Source: a virus. Taken from it: a stretch of 61,438 nucleotides of DNA. Position numbers and translations under genes: made by a program. This document shows, piece after piece, positions 50,818 to 58,918 of this stretch (its first letter is position 1; each line of letters begins with the position of its first letter). The notes beneath the pieces were generated by a model that did no database searches, was not told the DNA's origin, and saw only the letters and a program-made list of their open reading frames with translations. The stretch spans positions 1-61,438 of the IMG/VR virus record IMGVR_UViG_3300020595_001672. One strand, written 5' to 3'.

Positions 50818-52137
50818 TTAGGCGCCCGTGCCGCTATTTAGTGTTTTTACTAGAGCTGCTAGTCGATCAATAGCGTCGCCGAGTGTTGTTGGCGCTGTAC
50901 CGTTCCAGTCAGTTGGTGTGAAAGCGTTATACGCAGATCCTGCACCACCTTGCGGTGAAGCATCTACCCAGTAGCTGTCATATCGTATTTTTAGTCTACC
51001 AGTATCTGATTCCCACCAAAGGTCGCCCGCTTCTGGGGTACCTCCCGGAGCATCGTCACTAACTGTGACACTGGCATTTCCGCTCGATCCGCCAACGCCG
51101 CTGCCAACTGGCAAAGCATCGATCCAAACATCGTCATATCTTACTTTTAAGCGTAAGCTGTCTGATTCCCACCAAAGATCGCCGGTATTAGAACTAACTG
51201 GCGGATCGTCGCTTACTGTAACACTTGCGCCGTCTACTACGCTAGTATTAATAGCAGCGCCGCCGATTGTAGTACCTGCTGGTAGGTCAGTCGGAGTAGT
51301 TAGAGTTAGTGTATTTTCTATAGTAACATCTGAGTTAAATATAGTAGGTGGTGTAATGTTAATTGCGCTACTATCAAGCGTATCAATATTTGCTGTGTAT
51401 AGTGTATTTTCTATAGTAGCATCTGAGTTAAATATAGCGGGCGGGATAATATTAATTGCGCTACTATCAAGCGTATCGATAGTTGCTGTGTATAGTGTAT
51501 TTATTTTAGCGTCTGTAGTAACATCAAGTACGTTAGTAGTTACTGTATTATTCAAGTAGTCTACAATTACAGTACTGTCGTCGCCTAATACATTGCCTTT
51601 AATGTCAGCAACCACAACAGGGCTTAGTGAAATGCTTAACACACCTTCTGCGTCAGCACTAGTGCTTATATTTGCGTCACCTAAGATACTAAGTGTTTCG
51701 CCACTGTTAATTGTACGCTGTGTGCTATCGTCACCGGCAACAGTAATAGCGCCACCGCTACCACCGGTTCCTGCGTCAAAGCCTGCTTCCCATTCTGAGC
51801 CATTCCATTTTAGCACTTGTCCAGTGTTTGGTACTGTATCACTTACATTACTCAGCGCTGATAACGAGTGATTAGATAGATCACTTACTTGTCCGGTTAC
51901 ATTGCCTGTAATGCCACCTGTAGCAATAATAGTATTATTAGACGAATCTACCATTACAGTACTGTCGTCGCCTAATACATTGCCTATTAGATCAAGAGAT
52001 AAAGTGTTGCCGTCGGCAGTGCTTTGACGAGCGTAGAGTTCGATAAAGTTACTTTCGATTTTAGCAAACGCACTGCGTAAGCTTTCGCCGTCGCCTGCTC
52101 TTTCTGCTGAACCTATGTTAATGTGTTCTTGCGTCAT
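50818..52137 (-). CDS. tail-fibre or appendage protein with tandem 31-residue repeats
   Basis: 439 residues, opening MTQEHINIGSAERAGDGESLRSAFAKIESNFIELYARQST, a helical base seen on fibre proteins. It carries GDDSTVMVD-type repeats and two 31-residue repeats (TLYTATIDTLDSSAINI and TLYTANIDTLDSSAINI units). Two more repeats (ASVTVSDDPP...GDLWWESDSLRLKVRYDDVW and ASVTVSDDAP...GDLWWESDTGRLKIRYDSYW) lie near 280-395. The terminus has TLGDAIDRLAALVKTLNSG. It adjoins two other appendage genes. Confidence 0.8.
   Translation of the reverse strand: MTQEHINIGSAERAGDGESLRSAFAKIESNFIELYARQSTADGNTLSLDLIGNVLGDDSTVMVDSSNNTIIATGGITGNVTGQVSDLSNHSLSALSNVSDTVPNTGQVLKWNGSEWEAGFDAGTGGSGGAITVAGDDSTQRTINSGETLSILGDANISTSADAEGVLSISLSPVVVADIKGNVLGDDSTVIVDYLNNTVTTNVLDVTTDAKINTLYTATIDTLDSSAINIIPPAIFNSDATIENTLYTANIDTLDSSAINITPPTIFNSDVTIENTLTLTTPTDLPAGTTIGGAAINTSVVDGASVTVSDDPPVSSNTGDLWWESDSLRLKVRYDDVWIDALPVGSGVGGSSGNASVTVSDDAPGGTPEAGDLWWESDTGRLKIRYDSYWVDASPQGGAGSAYNAFTPTDWNGTAPTTLGDAIDRLAALVKTLNSGTGA
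51308..51493 (-). repeat. two tandem 93-bp units in a fibre gene
   Basis: The units begin at 51308 and 51401, differ at a few bases only, and a partial third begins at 51494. They encode a 31-residue fibre repeat. In-frame unit length means gain or loss of copies keeps the protein open. Confidence 0.85.
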
Positions 52138-52149
52138 TCCCTCTTACCC

Positions 52150-52587
52150 TCAATAATTCATTAATATGCTACTGATACTACCTGTCTTCCACCCGCTTAC
52201 TACAGCTCTAAGCCATACAAAGTTACCAGTAAAGTTGTAGTTTACATTAGAATTCTCACCGTCGTAGCTAACACTCGACAGTGTTATTTTATTATCATTA
52301 GAAGCAGTAATAGCTCCGGTAGTGTCTACTGTAGCAATTAGCAAAGTAGTTGGGTCAACTGACGAAAGCTCAACAGTAAACCAATCTTCGTCAGTGGGCT
52401 CTATAGCAAGACTGCCTTGTATAGCAATCTCTCCTGAGAAATTAGTAAGGTTGATTTGTACAGTATGTAAACCGTCCGAGCGACCAAAGTATCCGTCTCC
52501 TTTTACTTTGTCGCTTGTCGCAGCTTGAACTGAACTGTCCCCTGGGTGGACTTGTGATGATAAAATTGTAACACTGTTTCCTGGCAT
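52150..52587 (-). CDS. beta-rich virion protein of unknown role
   Basis: 145 residues beginning MPGNSVTILSSQVHPGDSSVQAATSDKVKGDGYFGRSDGLHTVQINLTNFSGEIAIQGSLAIEPTDEDWFTVEL. The pattern of beta strands fits a small virion surface or fibre-associated domain. Its start is preceded by ATAAATAACACT with no ribosome site, as for the GIY-YIG gene at 159. Confidence 0.68.
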   Translation of the reverse strand: MPGNSVTILSSQVHPGDSSVQAATSDKVKGDGYFGRSDGLHTVQINLTNFSGEIAIQGSLAIEPTDEDWFTVELSSVDPTTLLIATVDTTGAITASNDNKITLSSVSYDGENSNVNYNFTGNFVWLRAVVSGWKTGSISSILMNY

Positions 52588-52592
52588 AGTGT

Positions 52593-52600
52593 TATTTATC
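52593..52600 (-). promoter_or_regulatory. T4-type late promoter with start codon very close
   Basis: GATAAATA on the minus strand, then ACACT and ATG 52587. The expected start of transcription is at or near the start codon, so the mRNA may be leaderless. Confidence 0.5.
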
Positions 52601-52604
52601 TGTT

Positions 52605-53297
52605 TTACTTAGGAAGCAACTTGTCGAGTCTTTTTATTTCAAAGCCAAACATAGAAACTACGTTTAAAACTTTATCGTCACGTACATAAAAGTAGTATGT
52701 GCCGTAATACTGAGCTTTGTTCTTTCTTATTGCTTCTATAGTGCTTGTTCCGGCACGTACATAAGTGTTATTATTTGTTTCGAGATAAGCAGCAAGGGCA
52801 GTGTCGTGTATTTTCCCTACAGTGATTTTATATTTGTACTGATCGGCAAAACTATGATAGATAGTATTAGGTTCTATGTTATCATTCTTTTGAACATGTA
52901 ACTTATGTACACATGACAACTCCTTAGCAATATCACGAACCTTGCCTTCCTCATTAGAGTAGAGACTAAGATTGTTTAGTTCTACTCTTGTTTTTGTATC
53001 CGGAGCAGTTACGGTTAAGAAGTTATACAGCTTTTCGCAATCTTGGATATCTGTAGAAGTTGGTTGAAATCGACGTAGGGTCCATTTAGTCGGGTACCGC
53101 AGCGCTCCGGGCCCTGCTTGTTCGAGAGCTTCGTCCCAGTTAGCGCTGCTATTCATGTATTGCTTAGCAAAGTCGATTGTTTCACGAGCTTGAACACGAT
53201 CTGCCGAACGAAACAAATGCCCTATACAAGTTATTAGCTCAAGTTTGTATTTGTATTTGTTATAGAACAGTCCGCTTGCTATTACTTCATGTAACAT
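52605..53297 (-). CDS. unrecognised 230-residue protein after clpA
   Basis: It begins MLHEVIASGLFYNKYKYKLELITCIGHLFRSADRVQARETIDFAKQYMNSSANWDEALEQAGPGALRYPTKWTLRRFQPTSTDIQDCEKLYNFLTVTAP. The helical N-terminal half overlaps clpA by 11 bp. The C-terminal half includes YRYKITVGKIHDTAL-like KYKITVGKIHDTALAAYLE. No family is recognised. Coupled translation with ClpA suggests a partner or target-delivery role, but this is inference. Confidence 0.6.
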   Translation of the reverse strand: MLHEVIASGLFYNKYKYKLELITCIGHLFRSADRVQARETIDFAKQYMNSSANWDEALEQAGPGALRYPTKWTLRRFQPTSTDIQDCEKLYNFLTVTAPDTKTRVELNNLSLYSNEEGKVRDIAKELSCVHKLHVQKNDNIEPNTIYHSFADQYKYKITVGKIHDTALAAYLETNNNTYVRAGTSTIEAIRKNKAQYYGTYYFYVRDDKVLNVVSMFGFEIKRLDKLLPK

Positions 53298-55518
53298 TTT
53301 GGTTGCTTTCGTAAGACAGAGTGATGTTCTTAGCTGCGCTAATAGTTACAGTGCCACCGTCTTTAAGCTCGCCGAACAGGATTGCTTTACTGAGCGGAGT
53401 CTTAATCTTCTCGTCAATGACTCGGCCTAGCGGACGAGCGCCCATTTCACGATGATAACCGTGTTTCATAAGATATGCTTTAGCGGTCTTATCAAGTTTT
53501 ACAGTTACGCCCTTGCCTTTAAGTGTAACACGCAGGTCGCTGATAAACTTGTCAACAATCTTACCAATTACAGATTCTTCAAGGTAGTTAAACGTAACAA
53601 CTTTGTCAAGACGGTTTCTAAACTCTGGCGAGAAGAATTTCTTAAACGCAGCGTCTTTGTACACTTTCTGCGCAGCATCACCAAAGCCGATTGTGTTCTT
53701 TTCACTGTCAGCAGCGCCAAGGTTTGTAGTAAGAATCAATACACAGTTAGACACGTCAATCTCTTTACCGTTACCGCCGGAGATCTTACCATAGTCCATT
53801 ACCTGTAGCAGGATCTGACTGATGTCTGGATGCGCTTTCTCAATCTCGTCGAGCAACAGTACACAGTTAGGATGTTCTTGTAGCTTATTAATCAGCTTAC
53901 CGGAACTATCACCATAACCTACATAGCCCGGAGGAGAACCCAGCAGCTTAGATACACTGTGTGACTCTTGATATTCACTCATATCAAAACGTACAAGTTC
54001 TACGCCTAAGTTGTCTGCGATTTGCTTAGCAGTTTCAGTTTTACCTGTGCCAGTTGGGCCCATAAACACAAAGCTACCAATTGGCTTGTTACGATCTTTA
54101 AGGCCTGCTTGTGCTACAAGGATCTTGTCTACTACTTGTTCAATAGCAACATCTTGTCCGTATACATAGCTCTTGATGTTTGACTCAAGATTAGCAAGGC
54201 TTGTAGTTTCACGCTCGCGAATGTTTTCAACAGGCATCTTGAGAACTTTAGCCATTTCAACTTCGATCTCAGAAGCCTTAACTACTCGCTTGCCTTCAAA
54301 GCCGTCGAGTAGATTAAAACGTGCGCACGCTTGATCAATAAGATCAATTGCTTTATCAGGAAGCTTTTTATCATGCTGATACTTTACACTAAGTTCAACA
54401 GAACGAGTAAGTGCGTTCTTGTGAATCTTAATTTTGTGATACTTTTCGTAGTACTTCTTAATACCAGCAAGGATAGCTACTGTATCTTTTTCACTTGGTT
54501 CTTCAACACTTACACGTTGGAAGCGTCGCATAAGCGCAGTGTCTTTTTCAAAGTGCTTGCGGAACTCATCCCACGTAGTGCTACCGATAACTTTGATAGT
54601 ACCTTTAGACAGAGCTGGCTTAAGAATGTTAGCAAGATCGTTTGGATTTTCACTTTGTCCCGCTCCGGCACCGTTCATCATATGTGCTTCGTCGATATAC
54701 AGAATAGCTTTTTCGTGCTGGATGAGATCTTCAAGCAGTGCGTCCATACGTTCTTCAAATTCACCACGGTAACGAGTACCAGCAAGAAGCGTGGTAATCT
54801 TAAGACTAAACACTTCGTAATCTTCAAGGAACTTAGGAACTTCTTTATTAACAATTCGGTATGCGAGTCCTTCGGCAATAGCAGTTTTACCTACGCCAGG
54901 GTCGCCAACAAGCATTACGTTGTTTTTAGAACGCCGGCCAAGCGATAGAGCAATACTTTCAATTTCTTCAGCACGACCGATAACTGGATCAATTTCTCCG
55001 TTAGCAGCCATTTCGGTTAAGTTGTCAGTATAACGTTCAAGCGGGTTTGCGTGCTTGCCACCGCCAGCAGCCAGTCCTTCTTCAAACATAAACTCACTGT
55101 ATAAGAACTCAGCCATCTTGTCTTTGGTAACACCGGCTTGAATACAATAGTAAGTAGCAAGGCAGTTCTTTTCGTGAAGAAGACTTAGAATAATATCAGC
55201 TAAGCTAACTTTATCTCGATTAGAAAACAGTGCTTGTGCGAACGAGCGTTGCATTACACGTTCAACTGCCCGTGTCTTCTTTGCTTTAATCTTCCCTTCT
55301 ATTACAATATCATCGCATTCGTTGAGTAGATGATTCTCTAGCCGATTCTTAAGGCTTTCGTAGTCAATGCCTAGTTCAGTTAGAGTCACTCCGAACTCTT
55401 CGACACACATGATAGCAAAGGTCAAGTGCTCAAGAGTTAGATACTCGTGCTTGAGTTTGCTTGCGTCTCTATTAGCTTTTTCAAAAGCCAATTGTACTTC
55501 TTCAGTTGTGTTTAGCAT
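53287..55518 (-). CDS. clpA: ClpA-type AAA+ unfoldase
   Basis: 743 residues, near full ClpA length. Residues 1-145 form the N-terminal ClpN repeats (ANRDASKLKHEYLTLEHLTFAIM). The first ATPase domain has GDPGVGKTAIAEGLAY near residue 205 and ILYIDEAHMMNGAGA. The second has GPTGTGKTETAKQIA near 487, VLLLDEIEKAHPDI and RNRLD. Near residue 620 IGFGDA resembles the IGL/IGF loop by which Clp ATPases dock on ClpP. It should thus feed substrates to host ClpP, or act as an unfoldase alone. An early-type promoter lies upstream. ClpA, rather than ClpC, is the form seen in proteobacteria. Confidence 0.92.
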   Translation of the reverse strand: MLNTTEEVQLAFEKANRDASKLKHEYLTLEHLTFAIMCVEEFGVTLTELGIDYESLKNRLENHLLNECDDIVIEGKIKAKKTRAVERVMQRSFAQALFSNRDKVSLADIILSLLHEKNCLATYYCIQAGVTKDKMAEFLYSEFMFEEGLAAGGGKHANPLERYTDNLTEMAANGEIDPVIGRAEEIESIALSLGRRSKNNVMLVGDPGVGKTAIAEGLAYRIVNKEVPKFLEDYEVFSLKITTLLAGTRYRGEFEERMDALLEDLIQHEKAILYIDEAHMMNGAGAGQSENPNDLANILKPALSKGTIKVIGSTTWDEFRKHFEKDTALMRRFQRVSVEEPSEKDTVAILAGIKKYYEKYHKIKIHKNALTRSVELSVKYQHDKKLPDKAIDLIDQACARFNLLDGFEGKRVVKASEIEVEMAKVLKMPVENIRERETTSLANLESNIKSYVYGQDVAIEQVVDKILVAQAGLKDRNKPIGSFVFMGPTGTGKTETAKQIADNLGVELVRFDMSEYQESHSVSKLLGSPPGYVGYGDSSGKLINKLQEHPNCVLLLDEIEKAHPDISQILLQVMDYGKISGGNGKEIDVSNCVLILTTNLGAADSEKNTIGFGDAAQKVYKDAAFKKFFSPEFRNRLDKVVTFNYLEESVIGKIVDKFISDLRVTLKGKGVTVKLDKTAKAYLMKHGYHREMGARPLGRVIDEKIKTPLSKAILFGELKDGGTVTISAAKNITLSYESNQNVT

Positions 55519-55544
55519 ATGCTACCTTTTTTGTTAATGTTCTT

Positions 55545-55572
55545 ATAATAACACTTTTGCGCTAAAAGTCAA
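55545..55572 (-). promoter_or_regulatory. sigma70-type promoter of clpA
   Basis: TTGACT, a 16-base spacer and TATTAT on the minus strand, 27 bases before ATG 55518. The -35 overlaps the end of the dnaJ-like gene. Confidence 0.65.
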
Positions 55573-56360
55573 GTGTTCTTTGTGTAAATCAAGTCACGAA
55601 CGTGTGAAAGTTTTTCTATAATTTCTTCGTCGTGAACATCGGGCATGACAGCTTCGATTTTTAATAGTACATTGCCTGCGATTCCTGTAGAAATATTAGG
55701 AATACCGTAGCCTGAAATATTTAGTACAGTGCCGGGCTTTGTGCCTTTTCGTATGGTTACAGAAAACTCACGCCCTGTCGGTATTGTTACGGGCACCGAA
55801 GCGCCAAGCATTAAATCTAATATGTTAACAATGATTGTAGATGATATACTATCACCGGAGTCACGCTTCCAGTCTGAGTCTCCCTGAACTCTTATTGCTA
55901 TTATCAATTTACCAGGCGGCATATGCGGATTTGAATCGTCGCCTAAGTTGGCAAATGTTAGCTTTTGATTGTCACGAATACCTTTAGGAATTTTAATAGT
56001 AATGTCTTTGGTTTTTCCACTGGGCAACTCGTAGCTAATGTCGACATGTTTATCAGTAAACTGATCGCTAAAGTTTATAACTTGCTCAACAAGTATGTTT
56101 TGGTTATGCTGCATACGCTTATAGTAAAAGGTTTGGTTAAGCCAGCTATCAAAACTATCACTTTGTTTAAACGTAAAGTCGTATTGACTACGCTTGTCTT
56201 GATCTTTTAGTGTGTTATATGCTTCTGTTATTTTTGAAAACTTTTTAGGATCGCCGCCGCGGTCAGGATGACTAGTTAACGCAAGCTTTCTGTAAGCTGA
56301 TTTAATTTCATCCTGACTGGCTGTTTTGTTTATATTAAGTATTGTATAGTAGTCGTCCAT
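55569..56360 (-). CDS. DnaJ-like co-chaperone (J domain and C-terminal domain, no zinc domain)
   Basis: 263 residues. The J domain at residues 1-65 has YYTILNINKTASQDEIKSAYRKLALTSHPDRGG with the HPD motif that stimulates DnaK. The rest holds the DnaJ C-terminal beta domains (IKIPKGIRDNQKLTFANLGDD, PGKLIIAIRV, VTIPTGREFSVTIRKGTKPGTVLNISGYGIPN). The Cys-rich zinc domain of type I DnaJ is absent, as in CbpA-type proteins. It lies next to clpA, so the two may form a phage protein-quality system with host DnaK. Confidence 0.9.
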   Translation of the reverse strand: MDDYYTILNINKTASQDEIKSAYRKLALTSHPDRGGDPKKFSKITEAYNTLKDQDKRSQYDFTFKQSDSFDSWLNQTFYYKRMQHNQNILVEQVINFSDQFTDKHVDISYELPSGKTKDITIKIPKGIRDNQKLTFANLGDDSNPHMPPGKLIIAIRVQGDSDWKRDSGDSISSTIIVNILDLMLGASVPVTIPTGREFSVTIRKGTKPGTVLNISGYGIPNISTGIAGNVLLKIEAVMPDVHDEEIIEKLSHVRDLIYTKNT

Positions 56361-56368
56361 ACTAATAC

Positions 56369-56710
56369 TTATTTGCTATCCTTCTTCTTGTTAAAATTTT
56401 CTACACCTTCTTTGGCGTAAAAAGCAGCAACAATAGCAGCAACAGAAACAAAGTATGTAGGCGCTATGTCTTTAAGTAACCCACCTGCGGTTTCTAATCC
56501 GAATAAACTTGTACCGATTATCGAAAACGGATACAGCAACATGCCAAACAAAGCAAACCATGCCATCATACGCTGAGCATCTTGTTTCTTATCGTCGTTT
56601 TCGATTTGAATCATACGCTCAGCTTTTGCCATCTCTTCGTCTGTTACAATTCCGTCACCGTCTTCGTCGAACTGATTATATATCGAATCCTTTTCGAGTG
56701 ATTTCCCCAT
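56369..56710 (-). CDS. EF-hand membrane protein
   Basis: 113 residues. FDEDGDGIVTDEEMAKAE at residues 14-31 is a full EF-hand loop (DxDGDGxVxxxE). Two hydrophobic segments follow at about 48-70 (MMAWFALFGMLLYPFSIIGTSLF) and 82-98 (YFVSVAAIVAAFYA), so it is likely membrane-bound with a Ca-binding N-terminus. The C-terminus is charged. A role in lysis, entry or membrane sensing is conceivable. Confidence 0.78.
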   Translation of the reverse strand: MGKSLEKDSIYNQFDEDGDGIVTDEEMAKAERMIQIENDDKKQDAQRMMAWFALFGMLLYPFSIIGTSLFGLETAGGLLKDIAPTYFVSVAAIVAAFYAKEGVENFNKKKDSK

Positions 56711-57181
56711 TTACTTTTTCGCTTCCATTTTCTTTATAGCAGCGTCGTAGTCTTCTCGACTAACAATACCTTCATTTAACAAACGTTCTCTGTTAACGGC
56801 ATGTGCTGCTTGCGTGTCTTCTTTTGATCCGCCAAAGTACGGCACACAATGTCCTTCTTGGGTCATGATTTCAGTAATCATTCGTCCGTCCTGCGCAATA
56901 AAGTCGCCGAGGATTCGTCCGAACTTGCCTTTCATGTCTTCGCCGTGTTTGTTAACTTGAGTTTTTAGAATACACTCGTCGCCGAGTATTTGTTTTAGTC
57001 TTGCTTTAGCGGCTTCGCCGAACAAGTCTTCTACTCTGTCACTTGTTCTCGACTCTGGTGTGTCGATGCCCATTATACGAACACGTTCGTCCTTAAGCAT
57101 TACTCCAAAACCTAGATCAATATCGACATCAACTGTATCTCCGTCGATAACTTTTACTACGTATGCTCTATATTCGTACAT
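56711..57181 (-). CDS. staphylococcal-nuclease-like thermonuclease
   Basis: 156 residues. YVVKVIDGDTVDVDIDLGFGVMLKDERVRIMGIDTPESR at residues 7-45 carries the VxDGDT metal site, an Arg in VRIMGIDTPE and the acidic residue. FGEAAKARLKQIL follows, and GRILGDFIAQDGRMITEIM fits the last strands of the fold. It cleaves DNA or RNA with Ca2+. No signal peptide is seen, so it acts in the cell or in the virion. It lies between the EF-hand and DUF1289 genes. Confidence 0.88.
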   Translation of the reverse strand: MYEYRAYVVKVIDGDTVDVDIDLGFGVMLKDERVRIMGIDTPESRTSDRVEDLFGEAAKARLKQILGDECILKTQVNKHGEDMKGKFGRILGDFIAQDGRMITEIMTQEGHCVPYFGGSKEDTQAAHAVNRERLLNEGIVSREDYDAAIKKMEAKK

Positions 57182-57206
57182 TGTTTCCCTCCCCGAAAAA
57201 TATACC

Positions 57207-57371
57207 TTATCTTCTAGTTTTACGCCTTCCGTAACCTAGTCTTTTCATGATGACTAATCTTTCGTCATCAGTATACGTTTTCCATCGAGCAATCTCCTCT
57301 CTAGATCGCTCGCAGCCTACGCAAACACCCTCTATAATGTTACATAAGCCAACACACGGAGTAACGTACAC
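57207..57371 (-). CDS. DUF1289-type small protein
   Basis: 54 residues from a GTG at 57371, two bases after the stop of the lipoprotein gene. TPCVGLCNIIEGVCVGCERSREEIARWKTYTDDERLVIMKRLG matches the DUF1289 pattern: SPC-x3-C, C-x-GC, then an EIxxW helix and xERxxIMxRL. These proteins are common in proteobacteria and are thought to bind a metal or iron-sulfur cluster through the four Cys. All four Cys are present. It is too short for routine ORF finding. The start is uncertain. Confidence 0.75.
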   Translation of the reverse strand: MYVTPCVGLCNIIEGVCVGCERSREEIARWKTYTDDERLVIMKRLGYGRRKTRR

Positions 57372-57373
57372 AG

Positions 57374-57724
57374 TTATTCTACATTAACGTAATAATTTTC
57401 ATATGCTGCTATTATAGCCTGCTGCTGCTGTATTATCTGTCTTGCGTTTTGATAGTTAATTGATATGTTAGCATAACCTTCGTCTGATAACGAGAAAAAT
57501 ACAACAGGTTCACCAGACTTTTCAAGTTCGGCAAATAATTGTTCATAGTTTTCTTCAGTGAGTAGCACCCATGACACTTCTTTTTGATCTACTGTGTCAA
57601 TATCAGGCAGTGTTAGTTTTAGACGCTCAGTTGGCGCACTAGTTACTTGTATTGGAGTAACTAAGTTACCTCCGCAACTAGTAAGTGCCAGTAATGCTAG
57701 AGAAGCTAAAATTACTTTAATCAT
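57374..57724 (-). CDS. outer-membrane lipoprotein, probable o-spanin
   Basis: 116 residues with a lipoprotein signal peptide: MIKVILASLALLALTSC, lipobox LTSC, mature start at Cys17. The rest is short and soluble, with a Gln-rich helix at the end. Overlapping the upstream gene by 8 bp, it pairs with a single-membrane-helix coiled-coil protein. This is the usual Rz/Rz1 arrangement of spanins, which fuse the inner and outer membranes at lysis. At 116 residues it is longer than lambda Rz1, so the assignment is by context. Confidence 0.65.
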   Translation of the reverse strand: MIKVILASLALLALTSCGGNLVTPIQVTSAPTERLKLTLPDIDTVDQKEVSWVLLTEENYEQLFAELEKSGEPVVFFSLSDEGYANISINYQNARQIIQQQQAIIAAYENYYVNVE

Positions 57725-58202
57725 TTACTTTCTCCTCTTCTTCTGTTACTGGCGGCTGCCATAACCACGGACACTCGCTGTTAAATGAGTTGCCGCTTTC
57801 AGCAGCTAGCTCATCTTCTGTAAGGTCATCGCCGCTAAGAATTTCAATACATCTGTTGGCTTTTACAGTAGCACGATTAATAATACGTTCTACTAACACC
57901 GGCTTTGCTTCGCCTAGTAACCCTAAGTCGTGTCGTTCTAGTTTGCCTATTAGGTTTTGATTTTGTTTGCGTATTGCTGCGAACTCGTCGTTTACTTTTT
58001 GTAGCTCCTCAGTCGCAAGTTTAAAATCTCTTTGTAATACTTTAATTGTTTCTTCGTTAGTCGCTACTGCTTGCTGAAGCTTTGCTTCGTTTGCCCTTGA
58101 TATATCTAGCTGGGTCTGTAAGTGATTTACATACCAAAATATTCCAAGTGCTAATGGTATTAGAGCTGCTACTATAATTAGCATTAGCTTTGCTCTTAAC
58201 AT
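57717..58202 (-). CDS. probable i-spanin (Rz-like)
   Basis: 161 residues. The N-terminal segment 5-25 (KLMLIIVAALIPLALGIFWYV) is one membrane helix with little before it. Residues 30-95 are a coiled coil (ISRANEAKLQQAVATNEETIKVLQRDFKLATEELQKVNDEFAAIRKQNQNLIGKL). The remainder is periplasmic with two Cys. The layout matches an i-spanin, with its partner lipoprotein directly downstream and overlapping. No endolysin or holin is seen nearby. Confidence 0.65.
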   Translation of the reverse strand: MLRAKLMLIIVAALIPLALGIFWYVNHLQTQLDISRANEAKLQQAVATNEETIKVLQRDFKLATEELQKVNDEFAAIRKQNQNLIGKLERHDLGLLGEAKPVLVERIINRATVKANRCIEILSGDDLTEDELAAESGNSFNSECPWLWQPPVTEEEEKVND

Positions 58203-58203
58203 T

Positions 58204-58917
58204 TTACAACCTTTCTGCTACTAAACAGTAGCCGTTATTTTCAATAATAAGTTTGTTACCGTATTTGGTAATATCATAGTCACCTAGATATTTTACCATA
58301 AAGATTATTTCACCAAAGTCGTTAAAGTTATACGATTCTGTAAGATTAGCATGTACTTCATTATGAGTAGCAAAGTCAATTACATTAAATTGGATCGGAT
58401 CGGAATATACCTTTTTAAGTGTTAGAATATTTTCATCGATCTTAATACTATCAAGAAAGCTCTTTTTAAAGAAATTATCTATGTTGTGATTTTCAGCTAC
58501 TTTTAAATCTACACCGTAGCGATCAGGGTCAGTAATAACTTGCTTGGTTAGATTTTCTTCTGTAGCCGGCACACTTTTAAAGTTTTTGTAGTATCTAAAC
58601 TTGTAGTCGTTACAGTCTGTAAGTTTTTCAACGCCGGATAGTATTTCTAAAATATGATTAATAGCCGACTTGTCTCTAGCTATTTCAGAAAACACTCTAA
58701 AGTGGCCATCGTCTTGTTCGCCGCTTGATACTGCGCTATCTAGAATAAAGTGATAGCCTGCTTCTAGAAATTTTACTAGATCTTTAGCAGGCGGTTCGGA
58801 GCTAACATCAAACGAAATAGTAACAATGTTTTTGTCTTCGCCCATCTTACTAGAGTACGTATCAATGTCAAACGTCTTTTTTACAAGATCCTTAAGATCA
58901 CCTTGACTTAACCCCAT
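58204..58917 (-). CDS. unrecognised 237-residue protein
   Basis: An acidic alpha/beta protein beginning MGLSQGDLKDLVKKTFDIDTYSSKMGEDKNIVTISFDVSSEPPAKDLVKFLEAGYHFILDSAVSSGEQDDGHFRVFSEI. It shares its style with genes found next to tail or head parts in T4-like phages, but I cannot name it. It abuts the next gene by one base. Confidence 0.65.
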   Translation of the reverse strand: MGLSQGDLKDLVKKTFDIDTYSSKMGEDKNIVTISFDVSSEPPAKDLVKFLEAGYHFILDSAVSSGEQDDGHFRVFSEIARDKSAINHILEILSGVEKLTDCNDYKFRYYKNFKSVPATEENLTKQVITDPDRYGVDLKVAENHNIDNFFKKSFLDSIKIDENILTLKKVYSDPIQFNVIDFATHNEVHANLTESYNFNDFGEIIFMVKYLGDYDITKYGNKLIIENNGYCLVAERL

Positions 58918-58918
58918 T

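Noticed and set aside
57181-57374. Non-coding gap between the nuclease and lipoprotein genes
   Set aside because: It turned out to hold the DUF1289-type gene, so it is not a regulatory spacer.
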